DNA from: Candidatus Scatosoma pullicola
Lineage (GTDB): Bacteria; Bacillota; Clostridia; Christensenellales; Borkfalkiaceae
Assembly: GCA_018712725.1 (NCBI GenBank)
Contig: DVGN01000051.1
Location: forward strand, 1 to 51,877
Reading direction: 5' to 3'
DNA: 51,877 nucleotides
Positions 28,612 through 37,030 of the stretch are shown here, in pieces. The notes beneath the pieces were generated by a model. The model was not told the DNA's origin and ran no database searches. It worked only from the letters and a program-made list of their open reading frames with translations. Position 1 is the stretch's first letter. The number at the start of each line of letters is the position of its first letter. The translations under genes and the position numbers were made by a program.

Positions 28612-29337
28612 TTACTCTTCGCGGGGGTCGATGAACTTCACGGCGCCCTGTTCGGCGGTGAATCTGCCATAGTGCCCCATCGCCTTCTTATAGGCTTCGT
28701 TGGGTTCCATTCCCTTCTTGATGAAATCGGTCATTTTGCCGAGGGAGACGAATTCGTAGCCGATGACTTCGTTGTTCGCGTCCAGAGCGATGCGGGTGAC
28801 ATACCCCTCCGCCATTTCGAGATAGCGAACGCCCTTCTGCAGGGTGGAATACATCGTGCCGACCTGCGAACGATGCCCTTTGCCGAGATCTTCGAGTCCC
28901 GCGCCGACGGGCAGCCCGTCTTCGGAGAAAGCCGACTGCGATCTGCCGTAGACGATCTGCAGGAAGAGTTCCCGCATCGCCGTGTTGATGGCGTCGCAGA
29001 CGAGGTCGGTGTTCAGCGCTTCGAGCGGGGTTTTGCCGGGCAGGATCTCCGCCGCCATCGCCGCGGAATGGGTCATGCCGGAGCAGCCGATCGTCTCGAC
29101 GAGCGCTTCCTGGATGATGCCTTCCTTGATGTTCAGGGTGAGCTTGCAGGCGCCCTGCTGCGGCGCGCACCAGCCCACGCCGTGCGTCAGACCGCTGATG
29201 TCCTTGATCTCTTTCGCATGGATCCACTTGCCCTCTTCGGGAATCGCGGAATTTTCATGACGGGCAACGCCCGCGCCCTTGGCGACGCAGAACATCTGTG
29301 CAACATCTTGTGATATTGTCATTATGAATTCCTCCAA
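28612..29337 (-). CDS. NifU/IscU-like iron-sulfur scaffold-related protein, paired with GGGtGRT
   Basis: ETIGCSGMTHSAAMAAEIL and LVCDAINTAMRELFLQ (IscU-like Cys context); immediately upstream of GGGtGRT gene. Confidence 0.75.
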   Translation of the reverse strand: MEEFIMTISQDVAQMFCVAKGAGVARHENSAIPEEGKWIHAKEIKDISGLTHGVGWCAPQQGACKLTLNIKEGIIQEALVETIGCSGMTHSAAMAAEILPGKTPLEALNTDLVCDAINTAMRELFLQIVYGRSQSAFSEDGLPVGAGLEDLGKGHRSQVGTMYSTLQKGVRYLEMAEGYVTRIALDANNEVIGYEFVSLGKMTDFIKKGMEPNEAYKKAMGHYGRFTAEQGAVKFIDPREE

Positions 29338-29568
29338 AAATTATTGTTTGCTTTACCGATTGGCATTCGTCCGGCCGGCATCCGTCCGACCGCCCGTTCC
29401 GAGCCTTATACAGTATACCACATTTTTCCGGAAATTTCAACAGCCTGTCCGCCCTTTTTATCCGATTTTCGGAAAAATTTTTCCCGTTTTATTGTCTTTT
29501 GTCCGCTTTCGTGCTATAATGAAAGGCGGAAGGAGGTTTTTCCGCCCTTCCGCCGAGGTATCTCCCCT

Positions 29569-30375
29569 ATGGATCTGCTTATCCGCTTTCTCGAAAAAAC
29601 GGCGTGGGAAATGACGCCGCCCGAGCCTTACGGCACCTTTCATCTCGTCTTCTGGCTGACGGGACTGCCGATCGCGTTCCTGGCGGCGTTTTTCCTCCGA
29701 AAGATCTCGGACAAGACGGACCGGCGGCTTTTGTTCTCCGTCGGATTTGTCCTGCTGCTCGCGGAAGCCTATAAACAGCTCTTCTATACGTTTATCGTCG
29801 GCGGGGGCGAATATCAGTTCGACCGCATCCCCTTCCAGCTTTGCAGCATGCCGATGTACGCCTGTCTGGTTCTCCCCTTTCTCAGAGAGGGAAAATTCCG
29901 GCGCGCCCTTTGCACCTTTACCGCTTCTTTCGGCTTCATGGGCGGATTTGTGTCCTATTTTTCCCCCGAAAGCATGTGCCTGCCCTATTGGACGCTGACC
30001 ATCCATTCCTTTTCCTGGCACATGATTCTCGTCTTTATCGGGCTGTACCTCTTCTTTTCGGGCAGGGCGGGCGCCCGATTTCGGGATTTCCTCCCCGCCG
30101 CGGGGATCTATCTTTCCCTCTGTCTCGTCGCCTTCGGCATCAACGTGCTGTGCTATAACTGCCCCGGCGCGGACGTCAATATGTTTTACGTCGGTCCCAA
30201 ACCCAGCCCGCTCGTCATCTGCCGGGACATCGTCGCCCGGTTCGGCTGGGCGGTGAATACCGTCGTCTACGTCTCCGCGCTCACCCTCTGCGCCTTTGCC
30301 TTTTATTCCGCCTATCTGCTTTTGCGCAAAGCCGTCCGAAAACGTGCGGAAAAACGCATACGGAAAAAAGCATAA
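29569..30375 (+). CDS. YwaF/TIGR02206-type integral membrane protein
   Basis: Multiple TM segments; QFDRIPFQLCSMPMYACLVLPF, HMILVFIGLYLF. Confidence 0.7.
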   Translation: MDLLIRFLEKTAWEMTPPEPYGTFHLVFWLTGLPIAFLAAFFLRKISDKTDRRLLFSVGFVLLLAEAYKQLFYTFIVGGGEYQFDRIPFQLCSMPMYACLVLPFLREGKFRRALCTFTASFGFMGGFVSYFSPESMCLPYWTLTIHSFSWHMILVFIGLYLFFSGRAGARFRDFLPAAGIYLSLCLVAFGINVLCYNCPGADVNMFYVGPKPSPLVICRDIVARFGWAVNTVVYVSALTLCAFAFYSAYLLLRKAVRKRAEKRIRKKA

Positions 30376-30558
30376 AACAACCCGCCCCCAATGCCAACCT
30401 CAGTAGAACACTAAATTATCAGAAGGACGCCCCTACAAATTTGCGAATATGATTGCAACGCAATAGCTCTGCCATATATATAACTAAAATATAGTGTGCG
30501 GATATTCCCTTCCACAAAACATAAAAGCCCACCCCCTTATTGGGTGGGCAATACCAAA

Positions 30559-30591
30559 CAAGGTCTTAAAGTAATTTGACCTTGCTTTTTT
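30559..30591 (+). terminator. Rho-independent terminator
   Basis: CAAGGTC-N12-GACCTTG-C-TTTTTT. Confidence 0.7.
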
Positions 30592-30639
30592 CAATCCTTT
30601 CAAACCCAGGCGTAACTTTATCTGTTAAAATAAAAGGAA

Positions 30640-30844
30640 ACCGATAAGGCAACGGTCAGAAAGATAAACAGCCTCATCAAAGACATTTCCCGCAACGGAC
30701 TATCCAAGGGCATCGGGCAGCCCGAACCTCTGCGCTATCGCAAGGCGTGGAGCCGCAGAATCACCCATTCCGACAGACTTGTATACAATTTTGACGAGAA
30801 CAAAAAAACTCATCATTGCCTGCATGGAACATTATGAAACATAA
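30640..30844 (+). pseudogene. YoeB/Txe-type toxin remnant (N-terminus missing, frameshift at an A7 run)
   Basis: Translation TDKATVRKINSLIKDISRNGLSKGIGQPEPLRYRKAWSRRITHSDRLVYNFDENKK then, after removing one A, LIIACMEHYET*. Confidence 0.75.
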
Positions 30845-30916
30845 GCCGGCGCGACAAAAAGCCGTGACGATTTGTCACGGCCTTTCCCTCACTCCAAACT
30901 TACACCATAAAAGAGT

Positions 30917-30959
30917 GCCCCGAAAATCAAGCGTTCCGTCCCTTTTCGGGGCGGTTTTT
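30917..30959. terminator. Terminator-like inverted repeat downstream of sigK
   Basis: CCCCGAAAA...TTTTCGGGG with T-run on + strand, TCTTTTA on - strand. Confidence 0.55.
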
Positions 30960-31659
30960 ATTCGAAAAAATCCTCCGGGCGCAGGCGGGCGCGCAGTTTT
31001 TCGATCGCCCGCTTTTCGATGCGGGATATGTACGAGCGGGAAATTTTCAGCATCCCCGCCACCTCCCGCTGGGGCAGCGGCACCCCGCCTTTCAGCGCAT
31101 ACCGAAGGCAGATGACCGTATACTCCCGATCGCTTAAAATTTTTCGTATCTGGGAAACGAGCTTCTCCCGCTGCACCGACCTCTCCACCTTGTCGAAAAC
31201 GCAGTCCTCTTTTTCAAAGAGCAGATCCATCAGCGTGAGTTCGTTTCCGTCCTTGTCCGTCCCCACCGGCTCGGAAAGGGAACAGTTGTTTCTGTGCTTC
31301 TTATTCGCGCGGATGAGCATGAGGATTTCGTTTTCGATACACCGCGCCGTGTACGTCGCCAATGCCGTCCCGTGCCCCGGCTCGTAGGTATTGATCGCCT
31401 TGATGAGGCCGATGCTCCCCACCGAGATGAGGTCGTCCGTCTCCGCCGCGCCCGTATATTTTTTGACAATATGCGCCACCAAACGCATATTGTGCTTTAC
31501 GAGAATGTCCTTTGCCGCCTTGTCCCCCTTCGCCGCAAGGGCGAGATACTTTTCCTCCTCCTCTTTGGGAAGGGGCTTCGGAAAGGAATTTTTTCCCCCG
31601 ATCGTCCCCGTGAAGAATACGATCTTGCCGAGAATCGCCCACAAAAAATCCAAAAACAT
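30958..31659 (-). CDS. sigK: Sporulation mother-cell sigma factor SigK (uninterrupted)
   Basis: FPKPLPKEEEEKYLALAAKGDKAAKDILVKHNMRLVAHIVKKY...LATYTARCIENEILMLIRANKK...ISRSYISRIEKRAIEKL. Confidence 0.9.
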   Translation of the reverse strand: MFLDFLWAILGKIVFFTGTIGGKNSFPKPLPKEEEEKYLALAAKGDKAAKDILVKHNMRLVAHIVKKYTGAAETDDLISVGSIGLIKAINTYEPGHGTALATYTARCIENEILMLIRANKKHRNNCSLSEPVGTDKDGNELTLMDLLFEKEDCVFDKVERSVQREKLVSQIRKILSDREYTVICLRYALKGGVPLPQREVAGMLKISRSYISRIEKRAIEKLRARLRPEDFFE

Positions 31660-31721
31660 AACGCGCCGCCTCCCGGGCGGGAGCTCGCAAAATGCGGCAT
31701 TCCCGTCACATACAGTACTCT

Positions 31722-31751
31722 ATCGTATGAAGCGGACGGTTTGTACTATGC
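31722..31751 (-). promoter_or_regulatory. Candidate SigE-type promoter for sigK
   Basis: Minus strand GCATAGT-N15-CATACGAT vs SigE consensus KMATATT-N14/15-CATACANT. Confidence 0.6.
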
Positions 31752-31800
31752 AGATTACCTCTTGTCTTTCCCTCTTTTTTTCGGTAAAACCCCGCCAATA

Positions 31801-31884
31801 AATTATTATGTGTGGCATAATTATTATGTCTGACATACTATATTATTGCTATACCTGACATAATTATTCTGTCAGACATAGTAT
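31801..31884. repeat. Cluster of four related TATGTCTGACATA-like palindromic units separated by AATTATT
   Basis: AATTATTATGTGTGGCAT / AATTATTATGTCTGACAT / ...CTATACCTGACAT / AATTATTCTGTCAGACAT. Confidence 0.75.
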
Positions 31885-31885
31885 A

Positions 31886-31916
31886 TAAAAACTCCCCGCA
31901 GTTCGGGGAGTTTTTC
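31886..31916. terminator. Bidirectional terminator (HD-domain gene)
   Basis: AAAAACTCCCCG-CAGTT-CGGGGAGTTTTT. Confidence 0.85.
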
Positions 31917-31942
31917 AAAAAAATCGCTCTTTTTTCTTACTT

Positions 31943-32512
31943 TTACGGCTTTTCGGCTCGTTCGATCTTTTCCCGGCTGATTTCGTTGCACCTCTCTTTC
32001 AACCGCCTTGTATACTCCGAAAAAGCTGTACTCTCTTTGCCATAGGAGAGCTGCAGATCGTATTCGAGCGGCATCCATGTGGAAATATCCGCTTCGTTGT
32101 GCTGAATGACCGCCTCCATATTGTCGAGCGCTTTGAAAAGTTTCGCTTCCGGCGTTCGCATCCCCTCCATTTCATCGAAAAGGGAAGAAAGTTCCGCCCG
32201 ATAAGGCGGGGGAAGTTCGTCGATAAAGGCGCGGACGTTTTTCTTTTCCCGCGCTTCGTCCTCCCCTGTCTTTTCGAAGGAAGGGACGTCTCCCGTAAAC
32301 GCTTCGCCCAGATCGTGAAAGAGGCACATTAAAATGACTTTTCCGATGTCGGCGTCCGGATATTCGTCTTTTACGAAATACGCCATCACCGCCAGCCGGT
32401 GCGAATGTTCGGCGACGCTCTCCTTTCTTCCCGAAGAGGTAAACGAATGCCGGGTGTTGTTTTTGAGCTTCTCAAACACGCCGAGAATTTCCAGATACCG
32501 ATTTACTTCCAT
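31943..32512 (-). CDS. HD-domain protein (YfbR/HDDC2-like nucleotidase)
   Basis: ESVAEHSHRLAVMAYF...VILMCLFHDLGEAFTGDVPS...KALDNMEAVIQHNEAD. Confidence 0.85.
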   Translation of the reverse strand: MEVNRYLEILGVFEKLKNNTRHSFTSSGRKESVAEHSHRLAVMAYFVKDEYPDADIGKVILMCLFHDLGEAFTGDVPSFEKTGEDEAREKKNVRAFIDELPPPYRAELSSLFDEMEGMRTPEAKLFKALDNMEAVIQHNEADISTWMPLEYDLQLSYGKESTAFSEYTRRLKERCNEISREKIERAEKP

Positions 32513-32629
32513 ATCTCCTTTTATAACGCCTCCTTTGCGCTCTGTGAAACGTATTTTGTGAAACCGAAGGGGATTTTACCCCGTAAAAACGCGAAAAAGC
32601 CCGGAAAAACCCGGACTTTTTCAAAAAGA

Positions 32630-32972
32630 CGACGCGAGTCTGTCGATAAGCCGAGTTCTGTCGTGTACGGTCATCTATCTAGGCTTGCCGTCGCCGACAA
32701 GCTCAAGCGATATTCACGGCGATCTGCCGGACGGACAGCCCTGTGTGGCAGACGCCCAATCTTGCAGCGGGTGGGGTTTACATGGCATACCCCGTTACCG
32801 GGGTATCGGTGAGCTCTTACCTCGCCTTTCCATCCTTACAGGGCAAAGCCCTGCGGTTTATTTCTGTTGCACTTTCCTTGAAGTCGCCTTCACCTGACGT
32901 TATCAGGCACCCTGTCCTGTGCTGCTCGGACTTTCCTCATTGTCCCCGAAGGGACCCCGCGACCGTATAACA
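32630..32972 (-). ncRNA. rnpB: RNase P RNA
   Basis: Minus strand GAGGAAAGTCCGAGC near 5' end, GTGCAACAGAAAT, GGTAAGAGCTCACC, 3' CAGAACTCGGCTTATCGACAGACTCGC; ends approximate. Confidence 0.9.
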
Positions 32973-33079
32973 AACTCGAATCGTAATTATATTATAGCAC
33001 ATCTTGCGAAAAAAGTATTGCTTTTTTGACGAAAAAATGGTAAAATGTAGGTAGAAATTTTTTGAGGACACAAACCGAT

Positions 33080-34486
33080 ATGAAGAAAACGAAAATCGTA
33101 TGCACCTTAGGGCCCGCAAGTTCGACCAAAAAGATCATCGCGGACATGGCAAAAGCGGGCATGAACGTCGTGCGGCTCAACTTTTCCCACGGCACGCACG
33201 AAGATCACGCGGAAAAGATCAAACTCGTCAAAGAAGTGCGGGCAGAAAAGCACATTCCCCTCGCCATCATGCTGGATACCAAGGGTCCGGAACTGAGAAT
33301 CAAGACCTTTAAAGACGGAAAGGTATTCTTAAAAGAGGGCGACGTGTTCCGCTTCACGACCGAGGACATCGTGGGCGACAACACCCGCGTTTCCGTATCC
33401 TATCCCAATCTCTGCAAGGACATGAAGCCGGGAGATAAAATTCTTCTCAACAACGGCCTCATCGTCTTTCATGTCAAAGAGGTAAAGGCGCCCGACGTCG
33501 TATGTACCGTCGAGATCGGCGGCGAGCTTTCCGACCGCAAATCCATGTTCTTTCCCGATAAGGAACTCTCCCTCGAATTTCTTTCCGACCACGACCGTGA
33601 TGACCTCCTGTTCGGAATCGAACAAGGCGTCGATTTCGTGGCGCTCTCCTTTGTGTCGCGGGCGCAGGACGTCATCGACGCGCGCACCTTTCTCGACGCA
33701 CACGGCGGGAAGGACATCGACATCATCGCCAAAATCGAAAACCGCGCGGGCGTAAAAAATCTGAACGAGATCATGAAGGTATCGGACGGCATCATGGTCG
33801 CCCGCGGCGATCTCGGCGTAGAGATCCCGTACGAAGAACTGCCCGACACCCAGAAGAGCATGATCAGCAGCTGCCGCGTCTACGGCAAGCGGGTGATTAC
33901 GGCGACCGAAATGCTCGAATCGATGATCCATAACCCCCGGCCCACACGGGCGGAAATTTCCGACGTCGCCAACGCCGTCTACGACGGCACCTCCGCCGTC
34001 ATGCTTTCGGGCGAGACTGCCGCCGGCGCCTTCCCCGTCGAATCGGTCGCGGCGATGGCGCGCATCGTCGAACGGGCGGAAAACAACGTCGAATATATCC
34101 AGACCATCGACAGCTACGCGATCAAAAATTCTTCCGAAGCCCTTTCCCATTCCGCCTGCACGCTGGCAAAAGACCTGAACGCAAAGGCGATCGTCGTCTG
34201 CACCCGCACGGGCGGCACGGCGAGAATGGTCTCCCGCTTCCGCCCCCTCACGCCCATCATCGGGCTGACGACGGACGAGCGGGCATACCGCAAACTCGCC
34301 CTCAGCTGGGGGGTAATTCCCGCCATGGCGGAAGAATACACCTCGGTGGACATCCTCTTTTATTTCGCGAAGATCGCCGCGCTCAAAAGCGGACTTGCGA
34401 AAAAGGGAGACACGATCGTCATCACGGGCGGTTCCCCCAACGGCAAAAGCGGAAATTCCTCTCTGATAAACGTCGAAACCGTCTGA
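33080..34486 (+). CDS. pyk: Pyruvate kinase
   Basis: MKKTKIVCTLGPASSTKK; MVARGDLGVEIPYEELP; TATEMLESMI. Confidence 0.95.
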   Translation: MKKTKIVCTLGPASSTKKIIADMAKAGMNVVRLNFSHGTHEDHAEKIKLVKEVRAEKHIPLAIMLDTKGPELRIKTFKDGKVFLKEGDVFRFTTEDIVGDNTRVSVSYPNLCKDMKPGDKILLNNGLIVFHVKEVKAPDVVCTVEIGGELSDRKSMFFPDKELSLEFLSDHDRDDLLFGIEQGVDFVALSFVSRAQDVIDARTFLDAHGGKDIDIIAKIENRAGVKNLNEIMKVSDGIMVARGDLGVEIPYEELPDTQKSMISSCRVYGKRVITATEMLESMIHNPRPTRAEISDVANAVYDGTSAVMLSGETAAGAFPVESVAAMARIVERAENNVEYIQTIDSYAIKNSSEALSHSACTLAKDLNAKAIVVCTRTGGTARMVSRFRPLTPIIGLTTDERAYRKLALSWGVIPAMAEEYTSVDILFYFAKIAALKSGLAKKGDTIVITGGSPNGKSGNSSLINVETV

Positions 34487-34664
34487 TTTTTCGGACGCAC
34501 GGCCGAACGGAACAGCGCGAGGACATTAAAAAATACGGCAGCTCATAACCGGGCCGCCGTTACTTTTGATTGCAAAAATATTCAGACTAAATTTTTCACG
34601 TTTCGGATCCGGGGTCCGAAAAAACATGAAATAATCAAAAATCATCCATTCGGCAAAAAGGCAA

Positions 34665-34699
34665 CCGGCAGCTCCCGAACGAGCTGCCGGCATTTTTTG
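34665..34699 (+). terminator. Terminator downstream of pyk
   Basis: CCGGCAGCTC-CCGAAC-GAGCTGCCGG-CATTTTTT. Confidence 0.8.
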
Positions 34700-34806
34700 T
34701 TATGCGATCATATAAATTCCCCGCGATTCCGCCGTAACGCCCCCAACGGCGGCTTTTCGTTCAATCGCGACAAATCGTAAAAACACTTTTTACAACCCGC
34801 AGCCCG

Positions 34807-35559
34807 TTACAAACAAGTCGGATTTTCTATAATACTCAGGTCTTTTTCTGCATCGAAAACCCGCGTGCTTGCGGCATATAATTTTTCGTTTCCGATAGAC
34901 TTTTTATCGAATACTTTGCCGTTGGAGACGACGTTTTCAAAGCGGATATCCTTTATTTCGCTGCGTTCGTTTTCATACGTCTGCACATAAAGCACCAAAC
35001 CGCGGTTATTTTCGGCTCTGATGTCTTTGAAAAGAATATTCCTGACCTTTCCCCAGCCTTCTCCCCTGCCGCCGCTGCCGCCGATATAAATGTTGCAGAT
35101 CGCCTGATTGCGGCTCGTATAGATCTCCGTGCCGACAAACGCAATGTCGTGCATGGTCGCCTCGGGATTATCTCCCATTTGTATCACATTGCACCCGAGA
35201 TGCTTTGACCAGGTACCGAGCGCAAAGCCGACGGAATTGTTTTCAAACCGAACGTTCTCCGTATCCTGATTGGACTCATAAACACATCCGTAAGCAACTG
35301 CTTTATCCGTCCACGCCGCGTTGTTCCGGAAGAGAATTTTGTCTGTTTTCCCGGTTTTGGTGGTAGATTTGGTTTCAAACGCGTCATCTCCCGTGCGCAC
35401 GAAACAATTTTCCACAAGACCACCGCAGCAGTCGGAAAGCATGACGCCGTCGGAAAAGACCCGGTAACCCATAATAAAGACGTCGGAAACATATACATCC
35501 TTGCAATCGTAAAAACAAAGAGACCATGACTGCGCGTTTACAATGGACAAACCGCGCAC
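34807..35559 (-). pseudogene. Right-handed beta-helix protein (pectate lyase/GH28-like fold), N-terminally truncated; possible pseudogene
   Basis: Repeated beta-helix rungs (VRFENNSVGFALG, VRNILFKDIRAENNRG, IKDIRFENVVSNG); reading frame extends upstream to about 35650 without a convincing start. Confidence 0.65.
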
Positions 35560-35722
35560 AGAAACTCCCGCAACGCCCGAAAGAGCGACACCCGCCTTAT
35601 TGTTGACATGCTCAGGTCCGTTTTCTCCTCCGCAGCAAGCCGAAAAATCAATTATCCCTCGGCATTATACCATAATCATTCTTCACTTTGCAACAAAATT
35701 GCTGACAGACGCATGTCAGCAC

Positions 35723-36034
35723 TTACCTTTTTTCTGTGTTTTTCATAAAATACTTGCCTTCGGGCTCCAAAACTTCGACTTTGTAACCCGGCTTATACTT
35801 CCTCAAAAAAGAAGAAATTTCCCGCATATAGCGATAGAAAGTCCTTTCGGAAATAGCATGCCTGCAACAGAATTCGATGCGCGCAACCGATTGCCCGCCA
35901 ATCAATGCGTCATAAATCAAAAGCATCCATTCCGTCTTCATATTTGCGTTCTTTCTCTGTCTGCCGGCGGCATCGTTTCCGGAACTCGTCGGCGGAAAGA
36001 TGCCGTTTTCCTTAAAAATTTCATCCGATTGCAT
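35723..36034 (-). CDS. Small HTH protein (DeoR/WYL-type HTH without effector domain)
   Basis: SVARIEFCCRHAISERTFYRYMREISSFLRKYKPGYKVEVLEPEGKYFMK. Confidence 0.6.
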   Translation of the reverse strand: MQSDEIFKENGIFPPTSSGNDAAGRQRKNANMKTEWMLLIYDALIGGQSVARIEFCCRHAISERTFYRYMREISSFLRKYKPGYKVEVLEPEGKYFMKNTEKR

Positions 36035-36264
36035 GGCTTCATTATAACATATTTCCATCTGTTTGTGTTGAGCCGCGTTTTCCGAACGGGTGGAAATTTC
36101 GGCTGAATCCAAAGAAATTTTCGCTGAATCAAGCGTTTTTCCCACAAAAAGCTGCTGCCTATCGGCGAATGTGCAACGAGACTGCAGACACGCAGAGAAG
36201 CAAGCGGCGCATACACTGTAACAGGAATACTTGCCGTTAACAGAGCGGCTATCGGAGAAATGCC

Positions 36265-36870
36265 ATGGAATTTTACGAATTTTATTGTTTTCCCCGCCGT
36301 CCGGCGGGGAAAACCGTCTACATCGAAAAACTCGGCGAAACAGGGCCGACGGGCGCAACCGGGCCGACGGGCGCGACGGGCGTAACCGGACCGACGGGTG
36401 CGACAGGCCCGACAGGTGCGACGGGTGCAACAGGCACAAATCAACCCGTACAATCCGTGAACGCCTATTCGATCCCCGCCGCGCCGGTGACCAGCGGATC
36501 GCCCATTATATTCGACGTCAACGGAACGCAGAACGGGAACGCGGTTTCGCACACGGCGAACACCTCGGATTTTACGGTGACGCAAACAGGCGTATATTTT
36601 GTGATCTACAGCGGCACGGCGGCGCCCGGCACAGGTACGGATCTTCCCGCCGCCAATCTTTTGTCGATACAGCTGGACGGAACGGACGTACAGGGAGGAC
36701 AGCTGCAAAATCTTTTCACCACGGCCTCGGAAGACGTTCCGCAGACGGTTTCCGCAATCGTCAATGTCCCCTCCGCGCCGGCAACGATAAAAATCGTCTC
36801 TTCGGGCGGCACATTCAACTATTCGTCCACGTCCTTCCATATCTTCCGGATAGGCGATCTGCCCGCCTGA
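36265..36870 (+). CDS. Collagen-like surface protein (GPTGATG repeats + BclA-like C-terminal domain)
   Basis: [34 protein letters not shown] followed by a Thr/Val/Gly-rich beta domain. Confidence 0.82.
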   Translation: MEFYEFYCFPRRPAGKTVYIEKLGETGPTGATGPTGATGVTGPTGATGPTGATGATGTNQPVQSVNAYSIPAAPVTSGSPIIFDVNGTQNGNAVSHTANTSDFTVTQTGVYFVIYSGTAAPGTGTDLPAANLLSIQLDGTDVQGGQLQNLFTTASEDVPQTVSAIVNVPSAPATIKIVSSGGTFNYSSTSFHIFRIGDLPA

Positions 36871-36947
36871 CTGCAGCGACGTCCGCAGCTCCCTCAAAAA
36901 GAATTTTCCCGGAATAAAAGATCTTTTCTTTTTACAAAATGATATTG

Positions 36948-36976
36948 TTGACTTTTACGGGCGCTTATGCTATCAT
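36948..36976 (+). promoter_or_regulatory. Sigma-A-like promoter upstream of M60-like lipoprotein
   Basis: TTGACT-N17-TATCAT. Confidence 0.6.
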
Positions 36977-37030
36977 AATGTCCGCGCCTGAAAACGGCGC
37001 GGACAAACGCCCGAACAGGGAGAATAAGAA

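Noticed and set aside
30510-30545. GCCCACCC/GGGTGGGC hairpin as a possible riboswitch or attC-like site
   Set aside because: Simple 8-bp stem with a T-run only on the minus strand; more likely a weak terminator in decayed DNA.
36300-36440. Repetitive GC-rich tract considered as a CRISPR or minisatellite
   Set aside because: It is the coding sequence of the Gly-Pro-Thr collagen-like repeats; no unique spacers.
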